Notes under the pieces: generated by a model
The model's database searches: none
What the model saw: only the letters and a program-made list of their open reading frames with translations
What the model was told of the DNA's origin: nothing
In this document: piece by piece, positions 41,912-50,786 of the stretch
Position numbering within the stretch: position 1 is the first letter of the stretch
Layout: every line of letters begins with the position of its first letter
Assembly (NCBI GenBank): GCA_025965315.1
Contig: JAOPXD010000029.1
Location: 1 to 64,000, forward strand
Reading direction: 5' to 3'
From: Marmoricola sp.
GTDB lineage: Bacteria > Actinomycetota > Actinomycetes > Propionibacteriales > Nocardioidaceae
DNA: 64,000 nt
Translations under genes and position numbers: made by a program

Positions 41912-43011
41912 CGGGTCCCCACGATGACGTTGTCCCCGGGTCGGACCGCGCCGGCATGGGCCGGCCGGATCTCGGCGTACCCGCCTCCGGTGGTCCCGAT
42001 GGTGACCGTGACGTCGTCAGAACGCCCGTGGCGGTAGACCACGACCTTGGCGTTGCCGTCGCCACCCATCGAGATCGCGCTCACCGGCACCGCCAGCACG
42101 GCGCCGTTGCTGGAGCTCGCCGTGATCGCGACCCGTACGTCCTGGCCGGCCCACGAGGACGGCAGCGGCTTGTCCGGGGTGATGATCGCCTGCCCGGCGT
42201 TGCCGTCCGTGGCCGGGACGAGCTTGGTGATGGTGCCTCGCGCCGTGCGGTCGAGCAGCTCGGCGGTCAGCTCGACGTCGGCGCCGAGCCGGATCAGATC
42301 CGTCGCCGCCGGCTGCCGCTCGACGAACACGACCAGCTTCCCGGCGGCGATCTCGGCCGTCGCCTTGCTGGCGTCCTGGCCGAGGCTGGCGTCCATCGCC
42401 ACCACGGTCGAGGTCGCCGCATTCACGTAGTCGACGGCTGACATCGGCAGTCCGCCGCCGGTGGGGTGGTAGCCGTGGCTGGAGTACAGGGTCCGTACGC
42501 CGGCAGCGGTGGCGTCGCCGTACGCGCCGACCGGGTCGGTGTCGCCGTACCCGGTGCGCCTCAGCGCACGTTGGAGCTGCGTGACATCGGGACCGACGTC
42601 GCCGGGATGGAGATCGCGGTAGGCCGGGATCCGGCCAGGCAGGTAGAAGACAGGTTGACCGGAGACCTCCAGGACGACGTCGCCCGGCGCGAGCTCGGAG
42701 CCCGCCCGGTTCGGAAGCCTGGTGATCAGTGCTTCGGTGACGCCGGCCGGTGGTTGTGCAGGAACGGCGTTGACGGTGGAGAGCGACCCCACGTTCCCAC
42801 GGGTGATCATGCCGGAGGAGACCACCCGCATCTCGGCCGGCGCCGTGATCACACTGGGCGGCGGAGCGGAGGATGCTGCGGCCACCTCGGCAGGCGATCT
42901 GATCCAGTGCGATGCCAGGAATCCGCCGGCGGCAGCGATCACGGCGACAGCGACGATCACCGCGAGTCCGCGCGTCCGGGGAGCGATCGGCTCAGGTTCA
43001 GCCCTTGCCAT
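41908..43011 (-). CDS. Peptidoglycan-binding/efflux adaptor-like protein
   Basis: DVGPDVTQLQRALRRTGYGDTDPVGAYGDATAAGVRTLY; N-terminal TM. Confidence 0.8.
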   Translation of the reverse strand: MARAEPEPIAPRTRGLAVIVAVAVIAAAGGFLASHWIRSPAEVAAASSAPPPSVITAPAEMRVVSSGMITRGNVGSLSTVNAVPAQPPAGVTEALITRLPNRAGSELAPGDVVLEVSGQPVFYLPGRIPAYRDLHPGDVGPDVTQLQRALRRTGYGDTDPVGAYGDATAAGVRTLYSSHGYHPTGGGLPMSAVDYVNAATSTVVAMDASLGQDASKATAEIAAGKLVVFVERQPAATDLIRLGADVELTAELLDRTARGTITKLVPATDGNAGQAIITPDKPLPSSWAGQDVRVAITASSSNGAVLAVPVSAISMGGDGNAKVVVYRHGRSDDVTVTIGTTGGGYAEIRPAHAGAVRPGDNVIVGTR

Positions 43012-43960
43012 GGAGCACCGCCGTGGCCTTCTTCAGCGCGGCCCGGATCTTGTTGCTCTCCTCGGTCAGCGCGAGCTGGTTCTTCTCGATCGCGTCGTGC
43101 TGGTAGTCGACGTCGACCTGGTGCCACTGCGGGACGAGGTCGATCTTGTCCTTGCATCCGATGTCTGCGACCGCGGTCCTGATCTCGGTCGAGGACGCAG
43201 CTGATCCTGGCGAGCGGTCGAACGACGGGTCCACCGGCGTCTGGTACTGGTAGCCCTGCTTCGCCATGCAGGTCGACCACCGGACGAAGAGCCGCTGGAC
43301 CCGGGGGTCGGCCTTCGCGTGCTCGTACGCCGCGATCCTCAGGCCCTGCGCCAGCTCGTCCTTGACCTGGGCGTCCGGGCTTCCCCACAGCCTCGAGCGT
43401 GCGTCGCCGAGACAGCCTCCGGGCGGGATGGTGAGTCCGCCGAGAGTGCCGGGCGACGTCCAACCACCCGGCGGCGGTACGACGGAGCCGTCCTTGTTGC
43501 CGGTGTAGACGAACTCGTACGTCCTGCTCCCGCTGGGCATCGCGCTTGCCTGGCTGCTGCCCGGGACGACCTCGGGCAGGTAACCGTTCGCCCGGGCCTC
43601 GGTCAGGTCGTCGACCCCGTACAGGTGCGCGTCCGACTCCTGCTGCTCGGCGATCATCTCGTCGCGGTTGAGCGCCGGGGTCGACCTGGGGAAGCCGAAC
43701 CTGACCATGCAGTCGCCGGCGAGCTGGAACTGCGCCTCCTCCATCGTGTACAGGTTCGATCCACTCAGCTCGTAGGCGACGAGCGGCGAGGTGAACGACG
43801 GCAGGTCCGACGGCAGCCGGGTGGGCGTCCTCCTCGGGGGCGCCGCCGAGGGGCTGCCGTTGGACGAAGGCGCCGGCCCCGCCGGTGCGCAGCCGGAGAC
43901 GAGGACGGCACCGAGGACGACGAGGGTCGCAGCGGCGACGCGGCGTGTCACCGAAGCCAC
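42998..43960 (-). CDS. Lipoprotein, hypothetical
   Basis: VLGAVLVSGCAPAG lipobox; overlaps neighbours. Confidence 0.7.
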   Translation of the reverse strand: MASVTRRVAAATLVVLGAVLVSGCAPAGPAPSSNGSPSAAPPRRTPTRLPSDLPSFTSPLVAYELSGSNLYTMEEAQFQLAGDCMVRFGFPRSTPALNRDEMIAEQQESDAHLYGVDDLTEARANGYLPEVVPGSSQASAMPSGSRTYEFVYTGNKDGSVVPPPGGWTSPGTLGGLTIPPGGCLGDARSRLWGSPDAQVKDELAQGLRIAAYEHAKADPRVQRLFVRWSTCMAKQGYQYQTPVDPSFDRSPGSAASSTEIRTAVADIGCKDKIDLVPQWHQVDVDYQHDAIEKNQLALTEESNKIRAALKKATAVLHGKG

Positions 43961-44778
43961 CGCGGGCTCGTGGCGATCGCGGCCAGCTGCCCGGTGCTCA
44001 TCGGCGGGTTGGTCCGTGTCACGACCCCGTCCTTCTCCGCCGTCGCGTTGTACGCCGTGACGGTGGTCGACCAGCCGTCGGTCTCGTAGATGGCGGTCGA
44101 GCTCATCACCGGGTCGCCATGGGGCACGTGCCGGCCGGTGTACTCGGGCACGGGTCCTTCAGTGATCAGCGTTCCGCCGTTCACGGTGCTGCAGGTGACA
44201 CCGGGTTGCTGGCAGAGCGCTGACGAATCGTCCTCCCGGGACGGGCTCGTCGTCCTGCGGAGATCGGGTGCCTGCACCGACAGCTGGATCAACGCGCTCC
44301 CGTGGCCGTCGTCGAACAGCAGGCTGCCGGAACGGTGCGCGGCGGAGGCCTGCGACACGATGCTGTGCAGCGGTTGGGCGCCATCCACGGACAAGGTCCG
44401 CGGCGGAGATGACGGTGATCCAGCACTCTGGTTCACCAGGTCCCGCGTGGACCCAGCGGGAAGCAGCGCTGCGAGTGTCCGGGCGGTCTGATCAGCCGGC
44501 ACTGCGAAGTGATGGGTCGCCACCGGGGTGTTGCTCGGTTGGGCCGCCGGTCCTGCCGGCGCCTGCGGAGCCGCGTGCGCACCGAGGGTCCCGACCAGGA
44601 CCGCAGCCGCTGCACCGACACTCGCGAGCGCTCCGCCTGCGGTAGCGATGCGCAGGGTGGCCCGACGCCGGCGCAGCCGGCGACCGCGAGCGAGCCCTCC
44701 GGCCACGATCCGATCCACCGGCACGGGCTCCCCGTGAACCCGGTCGCGCATCACCCGGGCAAGGTCGGTCTCGTTCAT
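43948..44778 (-). CDS. Single-TM protein, possible anti-sigma partner
   Basis: TM after RRRRATLRIATAGG; 4-nt overlap with sigma gene. Confidence 0.6.
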   Translation of the reverse strand: MNETDLARVMRDRVHGEPVPVDRIVAGGLARGRRLRRRRATLRIATAGGALASVGAAAAVLVGTLGAHAAPQAPAGPAAQPSNTPVATHHFAVPADQTARTLAALLPAGSTRDLVNQSAGSPSSPPRTLSVDGAQPLHSIVSQASAAHRSGSLLFDDGHGSALIQLSVQAPDLRRTTSPSREDDSSALCQQPGVTCSTVNGGTLITEGPVPEYTGRHVPHGDPVMSSTAIYETDGWSTTVTAYNATAEKDGVVTRTNPPMSTGQLAAIATSPRWLR

Positions 44779-45284
44779 CGCAGCTCTCCTTCTAGGGCGA
44801 AATCGGGTCCGAGTACCAGACGCAGCCGCTCCAGCGCCCGTGAGGCCTGGCGGCGGGTTGCGGCGGAGGTCTTGCCCAGGGCGGCGGCGATCACGTCGAT
44901 CGTGCAGTCGTCGAAGTACCGCGCGACGAGCACCGCTCGATCCGGTGCCGAGAGCTTGTCCAGCGCCGCCATCAGGTCGATCCGCAGCTCCACGTCACCG
45001 CTGTGGGACCTGGTCTCGACGCTGGTTTCGGGGATGACCGCGATCGGACGCTCCGACGTCATCCGCCGTCGTCGCAGCGACACGAAGGTGCGCATCAGCG
45101 TGACGTGGGCATATCCCGCCGGGTTGTCGATCCGGCGGCTGCCCCAGGCGAGATAGACCTTGGCCAGGGTCTCCTGGACGAGGTCCTCGGCGGTGTGGGC
45201 GTCGCCGCACATCAGCCAAGCCGTGCGGAACAGCGGAGTCGTCCGCGCCACGGCGAACTCCTGAAAATCGACGAGATCACGCAT
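44775..45284 (-). CDS. SigE-family RNA polymerase sigma factor
   Basis: FRTAWLMCGDAHTAEDLVQETLAKVYLAW...LSAPDRAVLVARYFDDCTIDVIAAALGKTSAATRRQASRALERL. Confidence 0.9.
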   Translation of the reverse strand: MRDLVDFQEFAVARTTPLFRTAWLMCGDAHTAEDLVQETLAKVYLAWGSRRIDNPAGYAHVTLMRTFVSLRRRRMTSERPIAVIPETSVETRSHSGDVELRIDLMAALDKLSAPDRAVLVARYFDDCTIDVIAAALGKTSAATRRQASRALERLRLVLGPDFALEGELR

Positions 45285-45447
45285 CGGATCGACTGGCTTC
45301 CTGTTGTTGGGGGCCTCTCGTAGGGAAGACGCATCGAGAGCCGTGAATTGGGACAGGGCTGGAGAGCCCGACCTGTGGCGCTGTGGTGCACCCGGCGTCC
45401 CGGCTGCATCACAGGAACCGCTCAGACCGGGTGATCCGGCCGGTCGA

Positions 45448-45840
45448 TCAGATCCACTTGAAGGAGGCGTTCTCGTTGTACGTGTTCGAGAGGTTGCCGT
45501 ACTCGCCTGCGGGGATGAGGTCGTTCACCCCCTGGTAACCGGAGTTGTAGTAGACCCGCAGGTTGGCGGTGAGTCGCGCGTTCGCCACGCACGCAGTGTT
45601 GTTCTTCACGGCCTGGCCCTTGCCTGCTCCCGAGCTGAGGAACTCGTAGCCGGCGAGGTTGGACCTGGCCGTGGCGAAGTCCGACATCGAGTTGACGCAG
45701 CCGCTGTTGTAGTAGAAACCGGCCTCGCCGTCGTTGAGGACGCCGTCCTGGCCTGCGGCGAGGGCTGAGCCCGCCGTCGCTGCGAGGATTCCTCCGCTCA
45801 GTACACCGGCAAGGGCCGCGATCGTGGTCAACCTGGACAT
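45448..45840 (-). CDS. Secreted peptidase-inhibitor I36-like protein
   Basis: Signal peptide then GEAGFYYNSGCVNSMSDFATARSNLAGYEF; start near 45840. Confidence 0.6.
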   Translation of the reverse strand: MSRLTTIAALAGVLSGGILAATAGSALAAGQDGVLNDGEAGFYYNSGCVNSMSDFATARSNLAGYEFLSSGAGKGQAVKNNTACVANARLTANLRVYYNSGYQGVNDLIPAGEYGNLSNTYNENASFKWI

Positions 45841-46040
45841 ACACCTATCCCTTCGTAAGGTCGCTGGGCGCGACACCTACAGATGTCCGGCGTTCGCGGG
45901 AATCTCACGTCCACAAGCAGCGCTGGGCGCGGCTGGGAAGATGCTGTGAACTGCGCGAATGCACTGGACGTCCGTGCCTCCGGGGTGATGATGGATGCTG
46001 GCGGGCGTGGGGTTCGCCGGGGGATCGCACCAGGAGTGGC

Positions 46041-47705
46041 ATGAGTCGTCGAGTCCTTGCAGCGTTCGCGGTCGCCACCCTGGGTCTGGCAGTGCTGACC
46101 CTTCCCGGCATCGCGACAGCCGGTACGCCGCAGATCACTGCCGCGTGCGACCAGAACGTCGCCGTGGGTCACTTCACCTGCTTCGCCGAACGCCTGGTCA
46201 CGCCGAACGCACGAGCTGCCGCAGGGGCCGCCGCGGCGCCGAAGGGCTACGGCCCGCGCGACCTGGCGTCGGCGTACGGGTTGGGGTCGGCGCCGTCGGG
46301 CGCAGGGCGGCGCGTCTTCGTCGTCGACGCGTACGACGACGCCCACGCAGCGGCCGATCTGGCGACGTACCGCCGCCACTACGGACTGCCGGCCTGCACG
46401 GTCGCCAACGGCTGCTTCCGGAAGCTCAACCAGGTCGGCGCGACGAAGCCGTTGCCCAAGGTCGACACGGGGTGGGCGACCGAGACGTCCCTCGACCTGG
46501 ACATGGTCTCCGCAGCCTGCCCGGCATGCTCGATCACGCTGATCGAGGCCAAGGACCCCTCCGACAACCTGCTCGTCGCGGCGCGCGAAGCTGCTACCCG
46601 CGGCGGGAAGTACGTGTCGATGAGCTGGGGCGGCAACGACAACGCCTCGGATGCCGCCTCCGACACGAAGTACCTGAAGAAGAGCGGGGTCTTCTACTCG
46701 GTGGCGAGCGGCGACCAGGGCCAGGGCCTGCTCGCCCGTTCGGGTATCAGCTACCCGGCGACCTCGCCGTACGTGATCGCGGTCGGCGGTACCTCGCTCA
46801 CCCGGGCCTCATCGACGAGCAGGGGCTGGTCCGAGACGACCTGGTCCGACACGATCTCCGGGTGCAGCTCCCACGAGCCCGTCCCGGCCTGGCAGGCGTC
46901 GGTGGCGACCCAGTGCAACGGCCGGGCTGATGCCGACGTGTCTGCTGTGGGCGACCCCGCCACCGGAGTGGCGGTCTACGACACCTACGACCACGGCTGG
47001 GAGGTCGTCGGCGGAACCAGCGCCGGCGCTCCGTTGATCTCCGGGATCGCGGCACGGGCAGGTGCCGCGAGCGGCACGCCGAGTGCGTTCCCGTACGCGC
47101 ACGCGAGCGCGTTCAACGACGTGACGACCGGCACCGACGCCGGGCTCTGCCTCGGCAACGTGCGGTGCCAGGCCGGTCCCGGATGGGATGGTCCGACCGG
47201 GCTGGGCACGCCGCGCGGCATCAGAGGGTTCGGTACCGGCACGCCGGCCGCTACGTCGTGCACCGGGAGCCTGGTGAGCAACGCCGGGTTCGAGTCAGGT
47301 GCTGCCGGCTGGTCGGTCGCTGCAGCGCGGGTGCACCAGAGCGCTGCCCTCGCTCATACGGGGGCTCGGTACGTGCTCCTCGACGGCACCGGGCGCGCCC
47401 GCACGGATCGGCTCGCCCGGACCGTGACGATCCCGAAGGGTTGCTCGGCCACGCTGAGCTACTACGTGCGCGTCGCGAGTGCCGACCACGGTCGTACGGC
47501 GCACGACAAGCTCGCGGTCCGGGTGAACGGTACGACCCGGCAGAGCCGTAGCAACCTGAGCCGCGGCGCGCACTACCAGCGGGTCACCCTCAGCCTCAGC
47601 CGGTACGCCGGCACCCGGATCACGGTGGCCTGGGTCGGCAGCGAGAACGCGAGCCTCGCGACCGGGTTCTACCTCGACGACCTCCAGGTGACGCTCTCCC
47701 GCTAG
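46041..47705 (+). CDS. Secreted S53-family (sedolisin-like) protease
   Basis: ETSLDLDMVSAACPACSITLIEA, SYPATSPYVIAVGGTSL, GGTSAGAPLISGIAARAG. Confidence 0.85.
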   Translation: MSRRVLAAFAVATLGLAVLTLPGIATAGTPQITAACDQNVAVGHFTCFAERLVTPNARAAAGAAAAPKGYGPRDLASAYGLGSAPSGAGRRVFVVDAYDDAHAAADLATYRRHYGLPACTVANGCFRKLNQVGATKPLPKVDTGWATETSLDLDMVSAACPACSITLIEAKDPSDNLLVAAREAATRGGKYVSMSWGGNDNASDAASDTKYLKKSGVFYSVASGDQGQGLLARSGISYPATSPYVIAVGGTSLTRASSTSRGWSETTWSDTISGCSSHEPVPAWQASVATQCNGRADADVSAVGDPATGVAVYDTYDHGWEVVGGTSAGAPLISGIAARAGAASGTPSAFPYAHASAFNDVTTGTDAGLCLGNVRCQAGPGWDGPTGLGTPRGIRGFGTGTPAATSCTGSLVSNAGFESGAAGWSVAAARVHQSAALAHTGARYVLLDGTGRARTDRLARTVTIPKGCSATLSYYVRVASADHGRTAHDKLAVRVNGTTRQSRSNLSRGAHYQRVTLSLSRYAGTRITVAWVGSENASLATGFYLDDLQVTLSR

Positions 47706-48295
47706 CTCGTGGGCGAGTCCTCGGTCTCCTCGCGCAGGCGCGGTTCGGTCCGGTTCTCCGGACGGATGCCGGCCTTGTCGGCGTAGAAGGCACGCACGAA
47801 ATCCATGTCGGCGACGACGTCCCCGGTCGGGTGGAAGGTCGGGCCGATGCCCAGGGTGCGGGTCGGACCGTCGACGAAGCCGAGGCTGATCGGGAGGCCG
47901 GTCTGCTCGGCGATCCGGTAGAAACCGGGCTTCCAGTACTCGCCCTTGCCGCGGGTTCCTTCAGGCGCGATGGTGAGCAGGAACGCGTTCGGGCCGTCGG
48001 CTTCCTCGAGCAGTGCCCGGATTGCCGCACCGGGATCGGCGCGGTCGAGCGGGACGCCGCCGGTCTTGCGAAGGACCCACCCCACCACGCCCTTGAAGTA
48101 GGTGTGGCTGATCAGTGCCTGCGGGCGGGCGCCGTGCGACCAGGCGATCGACAGCATCACGGCCCAGTCCCACTCGGAGGTGTGCGGAGCGCCGACGAGG
48201 ATCCCGCTGGTCGGCACGTTGCCGACCAGCCGCCACCGCGTCAGCCGGAGGGTGCCTCGGGCGAGCGCGCGTCGGACCCTCATCGTGTGTGCCAT
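47702..48295 (-). CDS. 1-acylglycerol-3-phosphate acyltransferase-like
   Basis: GAPHTSEWDWAVML, LTIAPEGTRGKGEYWKPGFYRIAEQTGLPISLGFVD. Confidence 0.85.
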   Translation of the reverse strand: MAHTMRVRRALARGTLRLTRWRLVGNVPTSGILVGAPHTSEWDWAVMLSIAWSHGARPQALISHTYFKGVVGWVLRKTGGVPLDRADPGAAIRALLEEADGPNAFLLTIAPEGTRGKGEYWKPGFYRIAEQTGLPISLGFVDGPTRTLGIGPTFHPTGDVVADMDFVRAFYADKAGIRPENRTEPRLREETEDSPTS

Positions 48296-48449
48296 GCCGT
48301 GACGCTAGCCCAGGGCGCGGAGCAAGCTGATCCTTCCGTCTCCGGTGAAGCGCACCATGTACGGGCTCGGTGCGACGTGGGCCGCGGCCGTCAGGGCAAG
48401 AACGATGCTGCCTGAGCTTGAGGGAGGTGATCTGGGTGCGTCCCGTGAG

Positions 48450-48646
48450 GTTCAGGAGAGGTTCTCGACCTGATCGCCCAGCACGTCACCAATGCGGAGA
48501 TCGCCGAGCGGCTGTTCCTCTCCGAGCGCACGGTCGAGCACCACGTCTCGTCGGTGCTCGGCAAGCTGGGAGTCGGCTCCCGGGTCGAGGCTAGGAAGGA
48601 AGCGTCCGCCGAGGGATCCTGGACTGATCGTGCGCTGTTAGTCTGA
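48450..48646 (+). pseudogene. LuxR-type HTH C-terminal remnant
   Basis: VLDLIAQHVTNAEIAERLFLSERTVEHHVSSVLGKLGVGSRVEARKEA with no receiver or full N-terminal domain upstream. Confidence 0.65.
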
Positions 48647-48692
48647 ATTGTTCCTGTTCGGGAACCAGCCGGTCAATCCACAGGGGCCCCCG

Positions 48693-50366
48693 ATGCGCCA
48701 CAGTTCTGTCCTGGGCGTTGTCGCCTTCCTGGCCGTCGGTCTGTTGGTCCCGGCGGCCCACGCGCAGGACTTCAGCCCGGTGCCGCACCTGGTCCGGGAC
48801 CTCCGGCCGGGTGCGACCGGCTCGAACATCGTCACCGGCACGCGGGGAGGCGCCTCCCTCGGTTCGGTGGTGGTCTTCGGTGCCAACGCGACCGGGACGA
48901 ACGACGGGATGCCGTGGGCGAGCGACGGCACGGCCAAGGGCACCAAGCTGCTGAGCACGGTGGCCAACGACCCGCAGGACTTCGTCGCGTTCAAGGGCGC
49001 CGTGTACTTCTCCGCCGACGACGCGGACGGACGCGAGCTCTGGAAGACGGACGGGACGCCTGCCGGGACCAAGCTCTTCGCGAACATCAACGCCGGAGCC
49101 GGGGTCGGTTCCGGGCCGGCGGATCTGACCGTCGTCGGCAGCAACCTGTACTTCGTGGCGACGCCGTCGGGCAGCGCCCAGCAGCTGTTCAGCCTGAGCG
49201 CTCCGCCTGCGGTCGGCCCGGCGTTCCTGCACCAGGTCACCAGCTTCACCGGAACCACGCAGATCAACGCCTTGGCCGCCTGGGGCTCCAAGATCGTGTT
49301 CGCGAGCTCGGCGACGGCCGGCACGGGCCTGGAGCCCTGGATCAGCGACGGGACCTCGAACGGGACCAAGATCCTGATGAACATCGCCCCGGGCGCGGCC
49401 AGCTCGAGCCCGAACGAGTTCACGCCGGTCGGCTCCTACGTCTACTTCCGGGCCGACACCGCGGCGTCCGGGGAGGAGCTCTGGCGCAGCGACGGCACCG
49501 GCAACGCCGGCGCGACCACCCAGGTCGCCGATCTCTGGCCGGGTTCGAGCGGCTCCAACCCGACCGACCTCTACGCCTTCGGCAACGAGCTGCTGTTCAG
49601 CGCGACGATCGCGAACGGCGACATGCTCTGGTCGACGACCGGTGCCAACCCCCAGGTCCTGGTACCCGGCCTCCGCGGCGGGGGCACCGACGACAACCCG
49701 ACGGGCTGGACGCTCTACCGGGGATACGTGTACTTCAGCGGGTCGACTCCGCAGCTCGGTGCCGAGCTGTACCGGACGATGGGCTCGCCCGCGACCACCA
49801 CGATGGTCAAGAACATCAACACCGGTACGTCGAACAGCTCACCGCAGGGCTTCCGGATCGTTGCCGGAGAGCTGCTCTTCAACGCGGAAGACGCGACCCA
49901 CGGGTCCGAGCTCTGGCGCTCGAACGGGACCTCGACCGGCACCGCCCTGGTGGGCGACCTCAACCCCGGCAGCGCGAGCAGCTACCCGACCATGATCGGG
50001 GTCGTCGGCAACACCCTGTTCTTCGAGGCCCTCGACGTCGCGCACGGCCGTGAGCTGTGGTCGTACACGGCTGCGGCCTCGACGACGAAGGCCTCCCCGA
50101 AGGCGTCGTACACGAAGGCGAACGCCAAGGCCAAGCACATCCACGTGACCGTCAAGGTCACGGCGAGCGGCTTCACGCCGACCGGGACCGTCGTCCTCAA
50201 GAAGGGCTCGACGACGATCGGCACCGGGACGCTGGCGAACGGCAAGGTCTCGATCCGGATCACGATCAAGCTGCCCCACGGCAGGACCCGGGTGCGGGCG
50301 TACTACGGCGGGTCGTCCCGGGCGAGCACCTCGTCGTCGGCCGTGTTCACCGTCAAGGTGACGTGA
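48693..50366 (+). CDS. Secreted ELWxxDGT-repeat protein
   Basis: GRELWKTDGTPAGTKLF, GEELWRSDGTGN, GSELWRSNGTSTGT; signal peptide; Ig-like tail. Confidence 0.85.
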   Translation: MRHSSVLGVVAFLAVGLLVPAAHAQDFSPVPHLVRDLRPGATGSNIVTGTRGGASLGSVVVFGANATGTNDGMPWASDGTAKGTKLLSTVANDPQDFVAFKGAVYFSADDADGRELWKTDGTPAGTKLFANINAGAGVGSGPADLTVVGSNLYFVATPSGSAQQLFSLSAPPAVGPAFLHQVTSFTGTTQINALAAWGSKIVFASSATAGTGLEPWISDGTSNGTKILMNIAPGAASSSPNEFTPVGSYVYFRADTAASGEELWRSDGTGNAGATTQVADLWPGSSGSNPTDLYAFGNELLFSATIANGDMLWSTTGANPQVLVPGLRGGGTDDNPTGWTLYRGYVYFSGSTPQLGAELYRTMGSPATTTMVKNINTGTSNSSPQGFRIVAGELLFNAEDATHGSELWRSNGTSTGTALVGDLNPGSASSYPTMIGVVGNTLFFEALDVAHGRELWSYTAAASTTKASPKASYTKANAKAKHIHVTVKVTASGFTPTGTVVLKKGSTTIGTGTLANGKVSIRITIKLPHGRTRVRAYYGGSSRASTSSSAVFTVKVT

Positions 50367-50439
50367 CCGATCCGGACGACCCGCGCTGCCGGGACCTTCG
50401 CCTCTGAGATCCTTCGTCGGCGTCCCCGACGCTGGAGGC

Positions 50440-50781
50440 ATGACTACAGACGAACGAATCGCCACCCTCGAATCCCGGATCGATCACCTCCAGGAAGCGC
50501 ACCGCATCGTCGTCGGGCAGCTGGCCCAGGCGCACATCGACCAGTGGCAGGGCCGTATCGACGACCTCGAGCTGCAGGTGCGCCTCGGCACCGCTGATGC
50601 CACCGACCGGATCGCGGTGCTGACCACCGAGCTCAACACCCGGTGGCGCCAGGCCAGGGCGCAGCTCGCCAGCGCGTCGGCCACCACGACCGAGGTCACG
50701 GACACGATCAGGACCGGCCTGGAGAGCGCGTACAAGGACGTTCGCGATGCCGTGGTCGAGTCGCGCAAACAGCTCACCTGA
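50440..50781 (+). CDS. Coiled-coil hypothetical protein
   Basis: MTTDERIATLESRIDHLQEAHRIVVGQLAQAHIDQWQGRIDDLELQVRLG. Confidence 0.65.
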   Translation: MTTDERIATLESRIDHLQEAHRIVVGQLAQAHIDQWQGRIDDLELQVRLGTADATDRIAVLTTELNTRWRQARAQLASASATTTEVTDTIRTGLESAYKDVRDAVVESRKQLT

Positions 50782-50786
50782 TCGGC

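Noticed and set aside
48914-50053. 379-aa plus ORF over the ELWxxDGT gene
   Set aside because: Arg-rich shadow frame typical of high-GC DNA.
50367-50440. Possible DosR box upstream of 50440 (GGGACCTTCGCCTC)
   Set aside because: Only a half-site; the second arm does not match.
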